Assembly (NCBI GenBank): GCA_021732215.1
Contig: JAKFVL010000012.1
Span: forward strand, 42,171-106,170
From: Hyphomicrobiales bacterium
GTDB taxonomy: Bacteria > Pseudomonadota > Alphaproteobacteria > Rhizobiales > Xanthobacteraceae
Length of the DNA: 64,000 nt
Reading direction: 5' to 3'
Below, piece after piece: positions 1 through 9,455 of the stretch. Made by a program: the position numbers and the translations under genes. Positions within the stretch are counted from its first letter, which is position 1, and every line of letters starts with the position of its first letter. Below the pieces are notes generated by a model. The model did no database searches. It was not told the origin of the DNA and was given only the letters and a program-made list of their open reading frames with translations.

Positions 1-2
1 GT

Positions 3-488
3 GACGGTCAGGAGCACTATCAGAAATACGCCGGCACGCCGCCGGTGCATCTGCTGTTCGCGCTGCGCTGCGCGCTCGATCTGATCGCCAAAGAGGGACT
101 CGACAACATTTTCCTGCGCCATCGCCTGCTGGCGGAAACGGTTCGGCGCGCCGTCGGAGTCTGGGCACAGAGCAACACCATCGCGTTCAATGTCCTCGAC
201 CCGACCGAGCGATCCGACACCGTGACCTCGATCCTTGTCAGCGGCACGCCGACCGCCAACGAGTTGCGCACCTATTGTTCGCAGAAGTGTGGCGTGGTGC
301 TCGGCACCGGCATCGGCGCACTCAGTGGGCAGGCTTTCCGGATTGCCCATATGGGCCACATCAATGCGCCGATGGTGCTCGGCACCCTCAGCGTCGTCGA
401 GGTCGCGTTGCATGCGCTCGGCATTCCGCACGGCAAGGGCGGCATGCAGGCCGCGATCGACTACCTCGGCGAGAACGTGGCGGCCTGA
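3..488 (+). CDS. Class V aminotransferase (serine/alanine-glyoxylate family), C-terminal part
   Basis: The frame is open from the window edge, so the N-terminal half, including the PLP lysine, lies outside. What remains is the C-terminal domain of a PLP-dependent class V aminotransferase of the serine-glyoxylate / alanine-glyoxylate type: a 'KEGLDNIFLRHR' helix, then 'FRIAHMGHINAPMVLGTL' and a C-terminal 'GIPHGKGG' turn. The same landmarks occur in the complete paralogue at 20776-21981, whose matching stretches read EEGLDNVFARHK and FRIGHIGHF. Family members transfer an amino group from serine or alanine to glyoxylate. The gene converges on PEP carboxylase; both are serine-cycle-type activities, but no other serine-cycle gene is visible, so pathway membership is only inference. 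Confidence 0.85.
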   Translation, partial: DGQEHYQKYAGTPPVHLLFALRCALDLIAKEGLDNIFLRHRLLAETVRRAVGVWAQSNTIAFNVLDPTERSDTVTSILVSGTPTANELRTYCSQKCGVVLGTGIGALSGQAFRIAHMGHINAPMVLGTLSVVEVALHALGIPHGKGGMQAAIDYLGENVAA

Positions 489-502
489 TCTCACCAAAAC
501 TT

Positions 503-580
503 GTCATGGCCGGGCTTGACCCGGCCATCCACGCATCACGAACGACAGACGTGGACCACCGGGACAAGCCCGGTGATGAC
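503..580. repeat. Intergenic palindromic repeat (REP-like)
   Basis: The element begins gtcatggccgggcttgaccc and ends with an inverted counterpart, ccgggacaagcccggtgatgac. It lies between two convergent genes. A closely similar element sits at 13634-13710. Such hairpin repeats are common between genes in Bradyrhizobium relatives and may help end transcription from both sides. Confidence 0.7.
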
Positions 581-610
581 GAGGCTGAGAGTGTAGTTGC
601 GTCTGACGAA

Positions 611-3388
611 TCACCCGCTATTCCTCAGCCCCGCCGAAATTCCGTTGATGGTGATCTGGATGCCGCGCAGAACCTGCTCGTCAGGACTTTCGGCGCGGTG
701 CGCCTTGAGCAACTCTACCTGCACGTGGTTGAGCGGATCGAGATAGGGAAATCGGTTACGGATCGATCGCTCGAGCGCGGGATTTCCTTCCAGCAATCGG
801 TCGTGCTCCATGATGTCCAGCAGCGTTTCAATGGTGAGATGCCATTCGCGGCGGATACGGCCAAAGATCTGTTCGCGCAACACAGCATCGGGAACCAGCT
901 CCGCATAGCGCGACGCGATCGCAATGCTGCTTTTCGCCAGTACCATGTCCATGTTGGACAATAGCGTGCGGAAGAACGGCCACTCGCGATACAGCTCCTG
1001 CAGAAACGCCATGCCCTTGTCCGGATTCTGCGCGATCCACGATTCGACTGCGCTGCCGAAACCGTACCAGCCCGGTAGCATCAACCGGCATTGCGCCCAG
1101 CTGAACACCCAGGGAATCGCGCGCAGATCCTCGATCTTCTGCGTCTTCTTGCGCGACGCCGGACGGCTGCCGATGTTCAACGTCGCGATTTCGCTGATGA
1201 CCGTCGAGCCCCAGAAGTAATCCTCGAAACCCTCTGTTTCGTAGACAAGATTGCGATAGGCAGAGAAGGCGAGCGCCGACAGTCCCTCCATCGCATCGAG
1301 ATAACCCGGGTTCGGCGCGCTCTGGCGCGCCTGCAGCAAGCTCGCTTCCAGCGTTGCCGCGGCGAGAACTTCCAGATTGCTGCGTCCGACATCGGCGTTG
1401 GAATATTTGCTGGAAATGATTTCGCCCTGTTCGGTGATGCGGATCTGGCCGTTCACCGCACCACCGGGCTGCGCGAGAATGGCATCATAGCTCGGGCCGC
1501 CACCGCGGCCGACCGAACCGCCGCGGCCATGGAACAAGCGCAGCCTCACCCCGTGGCGTTCGAACACCTTGATCAGCTCGATTTCCGCCTTGTACAGCTC
1601 CCAGCCGGACGTGACGAAACCGCCGTCCTTGTTGCTGTCCGAATAACCCAGCATGACCTCCTGGACGCCGCCGCGGCTGTCGACAAATCGTCGGTAGTCG
1701 TGCATCGACAGGATGCGATCCATGATTTGCGAAGACGCCTGCAAATCCTCGATCGTCTCGAACAGCGGCACAATGTTGATCGAGCAGCGACCGGAGGGGT
1801 TGAGCAGCCCGGCTTCTTTTAGAAGCACCGCGACCTCAAGCATGTCGGACACGCCCTTGCACATCGAGATGATGCACTGGGGAATGACGCGGCTGCCATG
1901 CATGGCATGTGCGTCCGCTGCGGCACGGAACACGGCGAGTTCTCCGACGGTTTCCTCGCTGTATTTGACGAACTGTGACGTCAGAGGCCGAGTCGCGTGC
2001 AATTCGTCCGCGAGCACTGCAATCCGCTCGTCCTCGTTCATCGCAAGGTAAGACATGCCGGGGTTGGCGGCGTCCATCAGTTCGGCGATGGTGCGTTCGT
2101 GCACGGCCGAGTTCTGGCGGATATCGAGGCTTGCCAGGTAGAGCCCGAAACACCCCACCGCACGCCGCAACAGCCGCAATCGGCCGCGTGCGATGATCCG
2201 CGAATTGTTGGCGAGCAGCGAGTGGTGCAAGACGTCGAGATCGGCCTTGAACTCGCGCGGATCTCCATAGGCTTCAGCCGCACCGACCGGCGCACGATTG
2301 GTGACGATCTGCATTTTTGCCGCGGTGGCCGCGAGCCGCGCATAGATGCCGGACACCGCAAGACGATACGGCTCGCCGCTCCGGTGCGGCGACGGATCCG
2401 GCGAGCGCTCCGCCAGCGTGCGCAGTTCGTCCGATACATCGGCAAGATGGGCCGCGATCGACAGTTCCGCGCCAAGCAAGTGCAGTTCGTCAAGGTAGTG
2501 GCGGATCAGCAATGTGCTCTGCAGCCGCAGCGCGCCGCGCATCACGTCTGCGGTGACGAACGGATTTCCGTCGCGATCGCCGCCGATCCAGCTGCCCATT
2601 CGCAGGAACGATGCGAGCTCAGCCTCGGTGCCATCCTGCTGCAGATGATCCTCGAGCGTGCAATGCAGCCGCGGTACTTCGCGCAGGAAAGTGTAGTCGT
2701 AGAACGACAGGCCGTTGGCGACTTCGTCCAGCACAGTCAGCTTGGTCCGCCGCAACAGATTGGTTTGCCATAGCGTCAGCACGGCCCGGCGCAACTGCTC
2801 TTCGCTGGCTGCGTACTCATCCCCGGTCAAAGTCATCCGCTCTCGCCGGTCGAGAATATCCGCGATCTCCATTTCGCGATCGATCGTGCTCTTGCGGCGG
2901 ACTTCGGTCGGGTGGGCGGTCAACACCGGACAAACCAGCGCAGTGCTCAGGAATTTCCGCAGCGCATCCGCCGCAATCCCGCTCTGCTGCACCCGGGCAA
3001 CCACTTGCGCGAGCGTGCCCGCGCGTGACGCTTTGGTATCGCTCTGGGCCCGCATCCGCCGGATGTTGTTTTGATCCTCGGCAATGTTGGCAAGATGCGA
3101 GAAATAGCTGAAAGCGCGCACAATCCGCACCGTATCGGCCACTGTCATGCCGTCGAGAATGCTTTCGAGTTCGCGGCGCGCCAGATGATCGTCGTCGCGG
3201 TGAAATCGCACCGAGCTTTGCCGGATGCGTTCGACCAGATCGAACACGTCGGCGCCTTCCTGATCGCGCACGGTATCTCCGAGAATGCGCCCGAGCAGGC
3301 GAATATCCTCGCGTAAGCTCGCATCGTCATGACCGGCCGTCTCCGGGTTATCGGCGCGTGCGGGCATTGATTGCGGCTGGGATGGCAT
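611..3388 (-). CDS. ppc: Phosphoenolpyruvate carboxylase
   Basis: Carboxylates PEP with bicarbonate to oxaloacetate, an anaplerotic cytosolic step. About 925 residues, normal for the family. Signature blocks are present in order: the [11 protein letters not shown] motif with the catalytic histidine, [10 protein letters not shown], and the glycine-rich [16 protein letters not shown] loop; the C-terminus ends in the conserved RNSG. I place the start at 3388 because GGAG lies about 10 nt upstream; an in-frame ATG at 3421 has no clear ribosome site. The gene stands alone, separated from its convergent neighbour by a palindromic repeat. Codon use looks like the rest of the chromosome. Confidence 0.95.
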   Translation of the reverse strand: MPSQPQSMPARADNPETAGHDDASLREDIRLLGRILGDTVRDQEGADVFDLVERIRQSSVRFHRDDDHLARRELESILDGMTVADTVRIVRAFSYFSHLANIAEDQNNIRRMRAQSDTKASRAGTLAQVVARVQQSGIAADALRKFLSTALVCPVLTAHPTEVRRKSTIDREMEIADILDRRERMTLTGDEYAASEEQLRRAVLTLWQTNLLRRTKLTVLDEVANGLSFYDYTFLREVPRLHCTLEDHLQQDGTEAELASFLRMGSWIGGDRDGNPFVTADVMRGALRLQSTLLIRHYLDELHLLGAELSIAAHLADVSDELRTLAERSPDPSPHRSGEPYRLAVSGIYARLAATAAKMQIVTNRAPVGAAEAYGDPREFKADLDVLHHSLLANNSRIIARGRLRLLRRAVGCFGLYLASLDIRQNSAVHERTIAELMDAANPGMSYLAMNEDERIAVLADELHATRPLTSQFVKYSEETVGELAVFRAAADAHAMHGSRVIPQCIISMCKGVSDMLEVAVLLKEAGLLNPSGRCSINIVPLFETIEDLQASSQIMDRILSMHDYRRFVDSRGGVQEVMLGYSDSNKDGGFVTSGWELYKAEIELIKVFERHGVRLRLFHGRGGSVGRGGGPSYDAILAQPGGAVNGQIRITEQGEIISSKYSNADVGRSNLEVLAAATLEASLLQARQSAPNPGYLDAMEGLSALAFSAYRNLVYETEGFEDYFWGSTVISEIATLNIGSRPASRKKTQKIEDLRAIPWVFSWAQCRLMLPGWYGFGSAVESWIAQNPDKGMAFLQELYREWPFFRTLLSNMDMVLAKSSIAIASRYAELVPDAVLREQIFGRIRREWHLTIETLLDIMEHDRLLEGNPALERSIRNRFPYLDPLNHVQVELLKAHRAESPDEQVLRGIQITINGISAGLRNSG

Positions 3389-3504
3389 GTCATGCGGCTC
3401 CGGACCTGATCGGAATGCCATTCAGTGCAAGTTTTGGCTTCCCGCGCAAGAACGCGGACCGGCATGAATCGCAGAAACCTGCGGCAGCGGCGGTACGCGG
3501 CGGT

Positions 3505-5040
3505 TCAGATTTTCCGCCCCGCCCGCTCCCAATAGGGATCGCGCAACCGGCGTTTGAAGATTTTTCCGGAATCCTCGCGCGGCAGCGCGCCGTGGATTTC
3601 GATGTGCTTCGGCACCTTGTAGTCGGCAAGCGATGCCTTGAGCTGAGCGCGGATCGAGCCGATGTCCAGCGTCACCCCCGGCTGCAGTTCAACCACCGCC
3701 ATCAACGCCTCGCCGAACTCCGCATCGGGAATGCCGAACACCGCGCAATCATTCACGCCTGCGACGCCGTGCAACACGGCCTCGATCTCGGCCGGGTAGA
3801 TATTGACCCCACCTGAGATCACCATGTCCCGCTTGCGATCCGAGATGAAAACGTAGCCATCCGCGTCGATGTATCCGACATCGCCGGAGGTGATGAAGCC
3901 GTCGCGATCGATCTCGGCGCGTTTCTCTGGCTTGTTGTGATAGGTGAAATCCGGATTGCCCGCGATCCGCGAATAGATTTCACCAACCTGCCCCTGGGGC
4001 ACTTCGCGGCCGTCCTCGCCGACAAATTTCAGTTCCGCGCCCGGCGCGATCTTGCCGACCGTGCCCGGCTTATTCAACGCATCGGTAGAATTCGCGAACG
4101 TCACCGCGCCGGATTCGGTCGAGCCATAGAATTCAAAAATGATCGGGCCCCACCACGCGATCATGGCGCGTTTGACCTCCGGGGGGCACGGTGCGGCTGC
4201 GATGATGATATGGCGGAGCGACGACACATCGTATGATTTTCGCACGCTTTCCGGCAGCTTGAGCAGCCGGATCAGCATGGTCGGCACCATGAAGATGGTG
4301 TCGATCTTCTCGCGATCGACCGACCGCAAAAATTCCTCGGGGTCGAACCGCGGCATCAGCACCAGTACTCCGCCGAGACGGCCGGCGCGGATCGCGAACG
4401 AATTCGGCGCGGAGTGATAGAACGGCCCCGGCAGGATCGCCCGCGCACTCGGCTTCAGCCCGTAGATCAGCGCGCGCATCGCCTCCGCGTTTGTGGCCTG
4501 CGCCGGCGTCGGCGCGTTGCGGCGGACGCCTTTCGGGTGTCCCGTCGTGCCGGACGTATAGATCATGTTCTGCGGCTGCTGCAGTGCCGGGCCATCGTAA
4601 GGTGGCTGCTTCGTGATCCACTCATCGAGTTCGAGCGCGAAGGACGGTCGCGGCAGAGTGTCTGGATCGATTTTATAGTTCGCCAGAATTTCGGGCGGCG
4701 TCGGCACGCTTATGACGGTGACACCGGCCGGCATCACGCCGCGCGGCTGATGCAACAGATCGGCATGGCCGAACAGAACCTTTGCGCCAGAGTCTTTCAG
4801 GACGTATTCGATCTCCTCCGGCTTGAAGTGCCAGTTCACCGGCACCGCATAGGCGCCGAGCGTCATCACGGCGTAGGTCGCCTCGAGGCATGCGATGTCG
4901 TTGCGCATCAATACACAGACACTGTCGCCCTGCTTGACGCCGAGCACTTGCAAACCGCCGGCGATGAGCCGTGCACGAGCTGCCACGTCCTCGTGGCTCT
5001 TGAGACGCGCGCCTGAGACGATGCCGATGGATGAGATCAA
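3505..5040 (-). CDS. AMP-forming acyl-CoA synthetase
   Basis: ANL-superfamily ligase that activates a carboxylic acid through an acyl-AMP to its CoA thioester. Visible motifs: the P-loop IYTSGTTGHPKGV, the A5 motif EFYGSTESG, the A7/A8 hinge region SGDVGYIDADGYVFISDRKR, and the C-terminal catalytic lysine in REDSGKIFKRR. About 511 residues, within the usual size. The start appears to be TTG at 5040, preceded by GGAG about 8 nt upstream; no ATG fits better. It is divergent from the class III CoA-transferase. The substrate cannot be read from sequence; the neighbours suggest a short or medium acid, and LvaE-like activation of a 4-hydroxy or keto acid is one option. Confidence 0.9.
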   Translation of the reverse strand: MISSIGIVSGARLKSHEDVAARARLIAGGLQVLGVKQGDSVCVLMRNDIACLEATYAVMTLGAYAVPVNWHFKPEEIEYVLKDSGAKVLFGHADLLHQPRGVMPAGVTVISVPTPPEILANYKIDPDTLPRPSFALELDEWITKQPPYDGPALQQPQNMIYTSGTTGHPKGVRRNAPTPAQATNAEAMRALIYGLKPSARAILPGPFYHSAPNSFAIRAGRLGGVLVLMPRFDPEEFLRSVDREKIDTIFMVPTMLIRLLKLPESVRKSYDVSSLRHIIIAAAPCPPEVKRAMIAWWGPIIFEFYGSTESGAVTFANSTDALNKPGTVGKIAPGAELKFVGEDGREVPQGQVGEIYSRIAGNPDFTYHNKPEKRAEIDRDGFITSGDVGYIDADGYVFISDRKRDMVISGGVNIYPAEIEAVLHGVAGVNDCAVFGIPDAEFGEALMAVVELQPGVTLDIGSIRAQLKASLADYKVPKHIEIHGALPREDSGKIFKRRLRDPYWERAGRKI

Positions 5041-5205
5041 ACCCGAACTCCAAACAATAATGATGCGCTGCGAAAACCGGCGGCATTCAAGTTATCATGG
5101 CTGGGAACGCAAGGTGCGGATGCCGCTTGAAATGGCAATGTCCGCGCGCGGCATTCCTGCCTGCGGATTTCGCATACTGAAACGATACTTCGGGATGTGA
5201 ATTCG

Positions 5206-5217
5206 GGTTATATAACC
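5206..5217. promoter_or_regulatory. Perfect 12-bp palindrome in divergent promoter region
   Basis: GGTTATATAACC is a perfect dyad between the divergent CoA ligase and CoA-transferase genes, 71 bp before the transferase start. It could be an operator or part of an AT-rich promoter core; no regulator gene is adjacent. Confidence 0.3.
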
Positions 5218-5288
5218 GCTCGATGGCAGGCCGCACTGGCCGGACTTCGAACAACAAGCGACAATAAACAGTCAGGGAGCGATACGGA

Positions 5289-6494
5289 ATGAGCGAGGGT
5301 CTGTTCAAGGGTCTGAAGGTGATCGATTGCGCGAGCTTCATCGCCGCCCCCGCCTCCGCCACCGTGCTGTCGGATTTCGGCGCCGAGGTCATCAAGATCG
5401 AGCCGCCGGGCGCGGGCGACCCCTATCGCAACCTGCCGAACCTGCCGGGCTATCCCGAAACCGAGCATAACTTCGCCTGGCTGCTGGAGGGCCGCAACAA
5501 ACGCAGTCTCGCGCTCGATCTGGCCAAGCCCGAAGGTCAGGCCGTGCTGCGCAAGCTGGTCAAGGAATGCGATGTCTTCATCACCAATTTCCCGCCGCAG
5601 GTCCGCAAGAAACTCGGCCTCACCTACGACGAACTCGCGCCGCTCAACGAGCGCATGATCTATGCCTCGTTCACCGGCTACGGCGAAACCGGCGACGAAG
5701 CCAACAAGCCCGGCTTCGACTCAAGCGCTTATTGGGCGCGCTCCGGCCTGATGGACCTCGTACGCGACGGAACGGAATCGGTGCCCGCACGCTCGGTCGC
5801 CGGCATGGGCGACCACCCCTGCGCCATGGCATTCTATGGCGCGATCGTTACCGGCCTCTACAAGCGCGAGAAGACCGGCAAGGGCACCATGGTCTCGTCG
5901 AATTTAATGGCGAACGGCCTTTGGGCCTCGAGTGTTCTGGCGCAGGCTGCACTCGTCGGCGGCAAGTTCAAGGAACGGCAGCCGCGGTCTCGCGCCATGA
6001 ATGCCTGCACCAATCACTACAAATGCAAGGATGGCCGCTGGATCATCCTGTCGCTGCTCAATGAAGACAAGCAGTGGCCGATTCTCGCACGCGCGATTGA
6101 GCGCGTCGATCTGCTGCAGGATGCGCGCTTCGACACCACGGCGAACCGGCACGCCAATTCGCAGGAGCTGGTGCGCGTGCTCGACGGCGTCTTCATCGCC
6201 AAGGATCTGGCCGACTGGCGCAAGATCCTCGACGGCACCGGCATCATCTTCGGCGTCGTCGGCGTGCTCGACGATCTGCTGACGGACAAGCAGATGCGCG
6301 ACACCGAAGCGCTGGTGCCGTTCGAGAACGACACCATGCTGACCATCAACAGCCCGATCTGGATCGGCGGTGAAAAGAAACGCCCGCCGCGCAAGGCGCC
6401 CGAACTCGGCCAGCACAGCAACGAGATTCTCGCAGACCTCGGCTTCAGCAGCGCCGAGATCGAGAAGATGCGCGCCGCAGGAATCGTTGGCTAG
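5289..6494 (+). CDS. Class III CoA-transferase (CaiB/BaiF family)
   Basis: Moves CoA between a donor thioester and an acid through an enzyme-bound aspartyl anhydride. About 401 residues. The N-terminal 'LKGLKVID' type start, the 'LSDFGAEVIKIEPP' strand-turn and the 'MGDHPCAM' segment carrying the candidate catalytic aspartate are typical of the family. GGGAG lies 10 nt before the ATG. The gene is divergent from the acyl-CoA ligase and convergent with a crotonase, giving an activation/β-oxidation-like neighbourhood. Substrate unknown; formyl-CoA, carnitine-CoA and succinyl-CoA type transferases share this fold. Confidence 0.9.
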   Translation: MSEGLFKGLKVIDCASFIAAPASATVLSDFGAEVIKIEPPGAGDPYRNLPNLPGYPETEHNFAWLLEGRNKRSLALDLAKPEGQAVLRKLVKECDVFITNFPPQVRKKLGLTYDELAPLNERMIYASFTGYGETGDEANKPGFDSSAYWARSGLMDLVRDGTESVPARSVAGMGDHPCAMAFYGAIVTGLYKREKTGKGTMVSSNLMANGLWASSVLAQAALVGGKFKERQPRSRAMNACTNHYKCKDGRWIILSLLNEDKQWPILARAIERVDLLQDARFDTTANRHANSQELVRVLDGVFIAKDLADWRKILDGTGIIFGVVGVLDDLLTDKQMRDTEALVPFENDTMLTINSPIWIGGEKKRPPRKAPELGQHSNEILADLGFSSAEIEKMRAAGIVG

Positions 6495-6545
6495 CAGAAG
6501 CGAGCAGCGTGGGCCGCACTCGCTATCCTTTTGTGCGGAGGAATC

Positions 6546-7346
6546 TCAAGCATCCGCGAATCTCGGCAGCCGCTTGTCGAGATTGGCCTTCACCGCCTCG
6601 AGCTGATTGGGTGAACCGATCAGCTTCTTCTGCTCGATGGATTCGGCCAGCAGCGCCGGCGCCGGATCGGCGCGGAGCTTGCCCAGCATCCGCTTCATGG
6701 CGCGGACCGCATCCGGATTCTTGTTGGCGATGTCGCGCGCCACTTCCAAAGCCACTGCCCGCGGATCGTCTACGATGCGCGTGGCGAGACCGTAGCTCAT
6801 CGCCTCCTGCGCGGAGAAGATGCGACCCGTATAACAGAGATCGCGCAGGATATCGTCGCGCACCAGGCCTGCCAGAATCGGCGTCCCGGCCATGTCAGGC
6901 ACGAGCCCCCATTTGATTTCCATGATCGACATCCGCGCGTCGCTTGAGAGAAAGCGCATGTCAGCGCCGAGCGCGAGTTGAAAACCGCCGCCGAACGCAA
7001 CGCCATGCACTGCGGCAATCACCGGCACCGGCAGTTCGCGCCAGCCCCAGACCGCGTATTGCGGATGATTGGCGATGCCGTGGGTACGCTCTGCGAGATC
7101 GCCGAGCCGTCCGGTCCCCTTGCCCTCGCCCATGGTCTGGAAGCGGCCCATGTCGAGACCGGCGCAGAACGCGCGGCCCTCGCCGGACAGCACCACCGCG
7201 CGCAGACCCTTCTCGTTCTTCAGCTGTGTGCAGGCGTTGACGATGGCATCAAACATCGCCATGTCGAGTGCATTCATTTTATCGGGGCGCGTCAGCCGGA
7301 CATCGGCAACGCCGCCTTCGATCGAGATTGAGACCCGGTCTTCCAT
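6546..7346 (-). CDS. Enoyl-CoA hydratase/isomerase family protein (crotonase)
   Basis: Crotonase-fold protein of about 266 residues acting on acyl-CoA thioesters. The oxyanion-hole segments are visible: GRAFCAGLDM and AFGGGFQLALGADMRF. In enoyl-CoA hydratase the first catalytic glutamate follows the GGG segment; here that place is glutamine (GGGFQ). The second acidic position is kept in MEIKWGLVPDMAG. The loss of one glutamate means simple hydratase activity is uncertain; isomerase, dehalogenase-like or hydrolase chemistry is possible. Divergent from the SDR at 7562, with a palindromic candidate operator between them. Confidence 0.88.
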   Translation of the reverse strand: MEDRVSISIEGGVADVRLTRPDKMNALDMAMFDAIVNACTQLKNEKGLRAVVLSGEGRAFCAGLDMGRFQTMGEGKGTGRLGDLAERTHGIANHPQYAVWGWRELPVPVIAAVHGVAFGGGFQLALGADMRFLSSDARMSIMEIKWGLVPDMAGTPILAGLVRDDILRDLCYTGRIFSAQEAMSYGLATRIVDDPRAVALEVARDIANKNPDAVRAMKRMLGKLRADPAPALLAESIEQKKLIGSPNQLEAVKANLDKRLPRFADA

Positions 7347-7456
7347 CGCTGTTATCTTTCTTTCGCGTCCTCTGACCGCAAAACCGGTACCCGCTTTTGC
7401 AAAGGATGCGTCATGCCAGTGACTTTTCCGGCTTTACAAAAGAGCCTTCGTTGGTT

Positions 7457-7476
7457 TTAGTCAATCGACCAACTAA
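7457..7476. promoter_or_regulatory. Candidate TetR-type operator in divergent region
   Basis: A 20-bp imperfect palindrome, TTAGTCAATCGACCAACTAA, has arms matching at 7 of 10 positions around a central TCGA. It lies between the divergent crotonase and SDR genes, well placed to control both. No regulator gene is next to it, so the binding protein is unknown. Confidence 0.4.
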
Positions 7477-7561
7477 GAAAAAATAATGGCTTGATCTCGA
7501 AGCGGATGCCGGTTTCGGGCGATATGCCACACAAGATTCTTTACCGGATGAGGAAACACAA

Positions 7562-8434
7562 ATGTTCACGCAAGGTCTGCTCAAGGGCCGCCGCATTCTT
7601 GTTACCGGCGGCGGCACCGGTCTCGGCAAATCCATGGCCACGAAGTTTCTGCAGCTTGGCGCGGAAGTTCACATCTGCGGCCGCCGCAAGGTCGTATGCG
7701 AGGAGACCGCTGCTGAATTGATGAAAGCACACGGCGGCAAGGTTGTGGCGCATGGAGTCGATATTCGCGACGCCGGCGCTGTCGATGCGATGATCGAGGA
7801 GATATGGAAGAGCGGTCCGCTCACCGACCTCATCAACAACGCTGCGGGCAATTTCATCTCGCGCACACAGGACTTGAGCCCGCGTGGATTCGATGCGGTC
7901 GCCAATATCGTGATGCACGGCACGTTCTACGTGACGCATGCAGTTGGCCGCCGCTGGATCGCAAACAAGCTGCGCGGCAATGTCGTCTCCGTCACGGTAA
8001 CGTGGGTACGCAACGGCAGTCCCTATGTGGTGCCCTCCGCCATGAGCAAGGCGGCGATCCACACCATGACGATGTCGCTCGCCGCCGAGTGGGGCAAATA
8101 TGGCATCCGCCTCAACACCATCGCGCCGGGCGAAATTCCCACCGAGGGCATGAGCAAGCGCATCAAGCCAGGCGACGAGGCCGGCGCACGCACCAAGGCG
8201 ATGAACCCGATGAACCGCGTCGGCACCATGGAGGAGCTGCAGAACCTCGCCACCTTCCTGATTTCCGGCGGTTGCGACTGGATCAACGGCGAGACCATCG
8301 CCATGGACGGCGCGCAGGCGCTCGCCATGGGCGGCAACTTCTATCAGTTGCGCGACTGGAGCGACGCCGACTGGAATGCAGCGCGCGAGGCCGTCGTGGC
8401 ACACAACGAAAAGGACAAGGCGGCGAGAGGATAG
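7562..8434 (+). CDS. SDR-family oxidoreductase, 2,4-dienoyl-CoA reductase-like
   Basis: NAD(P)-dependent short-chain reductase of about 290 residues. The cofactor loop is ILVTGGGTGLGKS near residue 13, followed by LINNAAGNFIS. The segment around the active site reads YVVPSAMSKAAIHTMTMSLA and the distal loop NTIAPGEIPTEG; these match the 2,4-dienoyl-CoA reductase / peroxisomal trans-2-enoyl-CoA reductase branch better than the usual YxxxK dehydrogenases. Expected role: reducing an unsaturated or keto acyl-CoA during fatty-acid breakdown. GGAAACACA precedes the ATG. An LvaD-like role (reducing a 4-keto-acyl-CoA) is a weaker alternative suggested by the LvaABC-like trio at 12.2-15.1 kb. Confidence 0.88.
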   Translation: MFTQGLLKGRRILVTGGGTGLGKSMATKFLQLGAEVHICGRRKVVCEETAAELMKAHGGKVVAHGVDIRDAGAVDAMIEEIWKSGPLTDLINNAAGNFISRTQDLSPRGFDAVANIVMHGTFYVTHAVGRRWIANKLRGNVVSVTVTWVRNGSPYVVPSAMSKAAIHTMTMSLAAEWGKYGIRLNTIAPGEIPTEGMSKRIKPGDEAGARTKAMNPMNRVGTMEELQNLATFLISGGCDWINGETIAMDGAQALAMGGNFYQLRDWSDADWNAAREAVVAHNEKDKAARG

Positions 8435-8455
8435 AGACTGAAGCGCTCGACGCTC

Positions 8456-8594
8456 TCCCTCCCCCACGAAGTGTGGGGAGGGTCGGCCGAGCGAAGCGGA
8501 GGCCGGGGTGGGGGATCTTGCTATGCACCCCCACCCGGCGCTTCATTCGCTACGCTCATTCGCACCACCCTCCCCACGCTACGCGGGGAGGGGA
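8456..8594. repeat. Compound intergenic repeat with nested hairpins
   Basis: Two strong hairpins (ccctcccccacgaagtgtgggg... and ccctccccacgctacgcggg...) flank a stem made of ggtgggggatc and cacccccacc. The region has no coding character. It separates two rightward genes, so it may attenuate read-through. This GC-rich 'ccctccccac' type is widespread in Rhizobiales intergenic DNA. Confidence 0.6.
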
Positions 8595-8598
8595 AACA

Positions 8599-9294
8599 AT
8601 GTGGAAGCCAGAACAAATGCAGTTTGATGAAGTCATCATGGGCCGCCGAAGCATCCGCGGTTACAAGCCTGATCCCGTACCCAGAGCATTGATTGAGGAA
8701 ATCATCGGTTTGGCGATGCGCGCTCCATCGTCAATGAATACCCAGCCGTGGAATTTCTATGTCATCACGGGCGAACCGCTGGATCGAATCCGCGCGGGCA
8801 ACACTGAGCGGATGGTGGCTGGGGTGCCGCAGTCGCGTGAGTTCCGCACTGGTCAGGGCTTTTCGGGACAGCATCGCGACAGGCAGATCGGTGTCGCCAA
8901 GCAACTATTCTCCGCCATGGGGATCGAGCGCGATGACAAGGACAAGCGCCAGGACTGGGTGCTACGCGGCTTTCGTCAATTCGATGCGCCCGTCTGCGTG
9001 ATCGTGACTTACGATCGCGTGCTCGATGGCAGCGACGATACGCCCTTCGATTGCGGCGCTGTGGCAACCGCTCTCGTCAATGCGGCCTGGTCTCGCGGGC
9101 TCGGCGCCGTGATTAACAGCCAGGGCATCATGCAATCGCCAGTGGTGCGCGAACACGCGGGAATAGCTGACGATCAGGTCATCATGAAAAGCATCGCACT
9201 CGGCTGGCCGGATGAAGGCTTCCCGGCAAACGCAGTCGTATCGGAACGAAAGTCTGTCGGCGAAGCCACGGTGTTTGTCGGCTTCGACAGTTAG
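8599..9294 (+). CDS. Nitroreductase-family flavoprotein
   Basis: FMN-dependent NAD(P)H oxidoreductase of about 231 residues, starting MWKPEQMQFDEVIMGRRSIRGYKPD. The RRSIRGY segment and the MRAPSSMNTQPWNFYVITG segment are typical FMN-binding blocks, and the C-terminal part has the GLGAVINSQG motif and a terminal ALGWPDEGFPAN segment. Family members reduce nitro groups, quinones or act as dehydrogenases; the natural substrate is not evident. GGGGA lies about 6 nt before the ATG at 8599; an in-frame extension upstream runs through the repeat and is not real. Confidence 0.9.
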   Translation: MWKPEQMQFDEVIMGRRSIRGYKPDPVPRALIEEIIGLAMRAPSSMNTQPWNFYVITGEPLDRIRAGNTERMVAGVPQSREFRTGQGFSGQHRDRQIGVAKQLFSAMGIERDDKDKRQDWVLRGFRQFDAPVCVIVTYDRVLDGSDDTPFDCGAVATALVNAAWSRGLGAVINSQGIMQSPVVREHAGIADDQVIMKSIALGWPDEGFPANAVVSERKSVGEATVFVGFDS

Positions 9295-9381
9295 GCCCGG
9301 AACACCAGCAAGGCAGCGCCGGACAACGCTCGCCCAGAAAGTGTCGCAGGCTGACATTCACAACTGTCCACAGTCGCAGAA

Positions 9382-9399
9382 CTGTCATTTCGTTGTAAC
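9382..9399 (+). promoter_or_regulatory. Pho box (PhoB binding site)
   Basis: CTGTCAT-TTCG-TTGTAAC fits the two 7-bp direct half-sites with a 4-bp spacer of a Pho box. The first half is perfect and the second matches TTGTCAC-type halves at all but one base. It ends 56 bp before the start of the secreted phytase-like gene, which suggests induction under phosphate limitation. Confidence 0.6.
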
Positions 9400-9455
9400 G
9401 TACCCGACACACGCCGCGACCAGAACGAGGAGCTCAACATCAAAGGAGTACCTTC

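Noticed and set aside
7804..8598. N-terminal extension of the nitroreductase frame
   Set aside because: It overlaps the SDR in another frame and then the intergenic repeat; the ribosome site and family start point to 8599.
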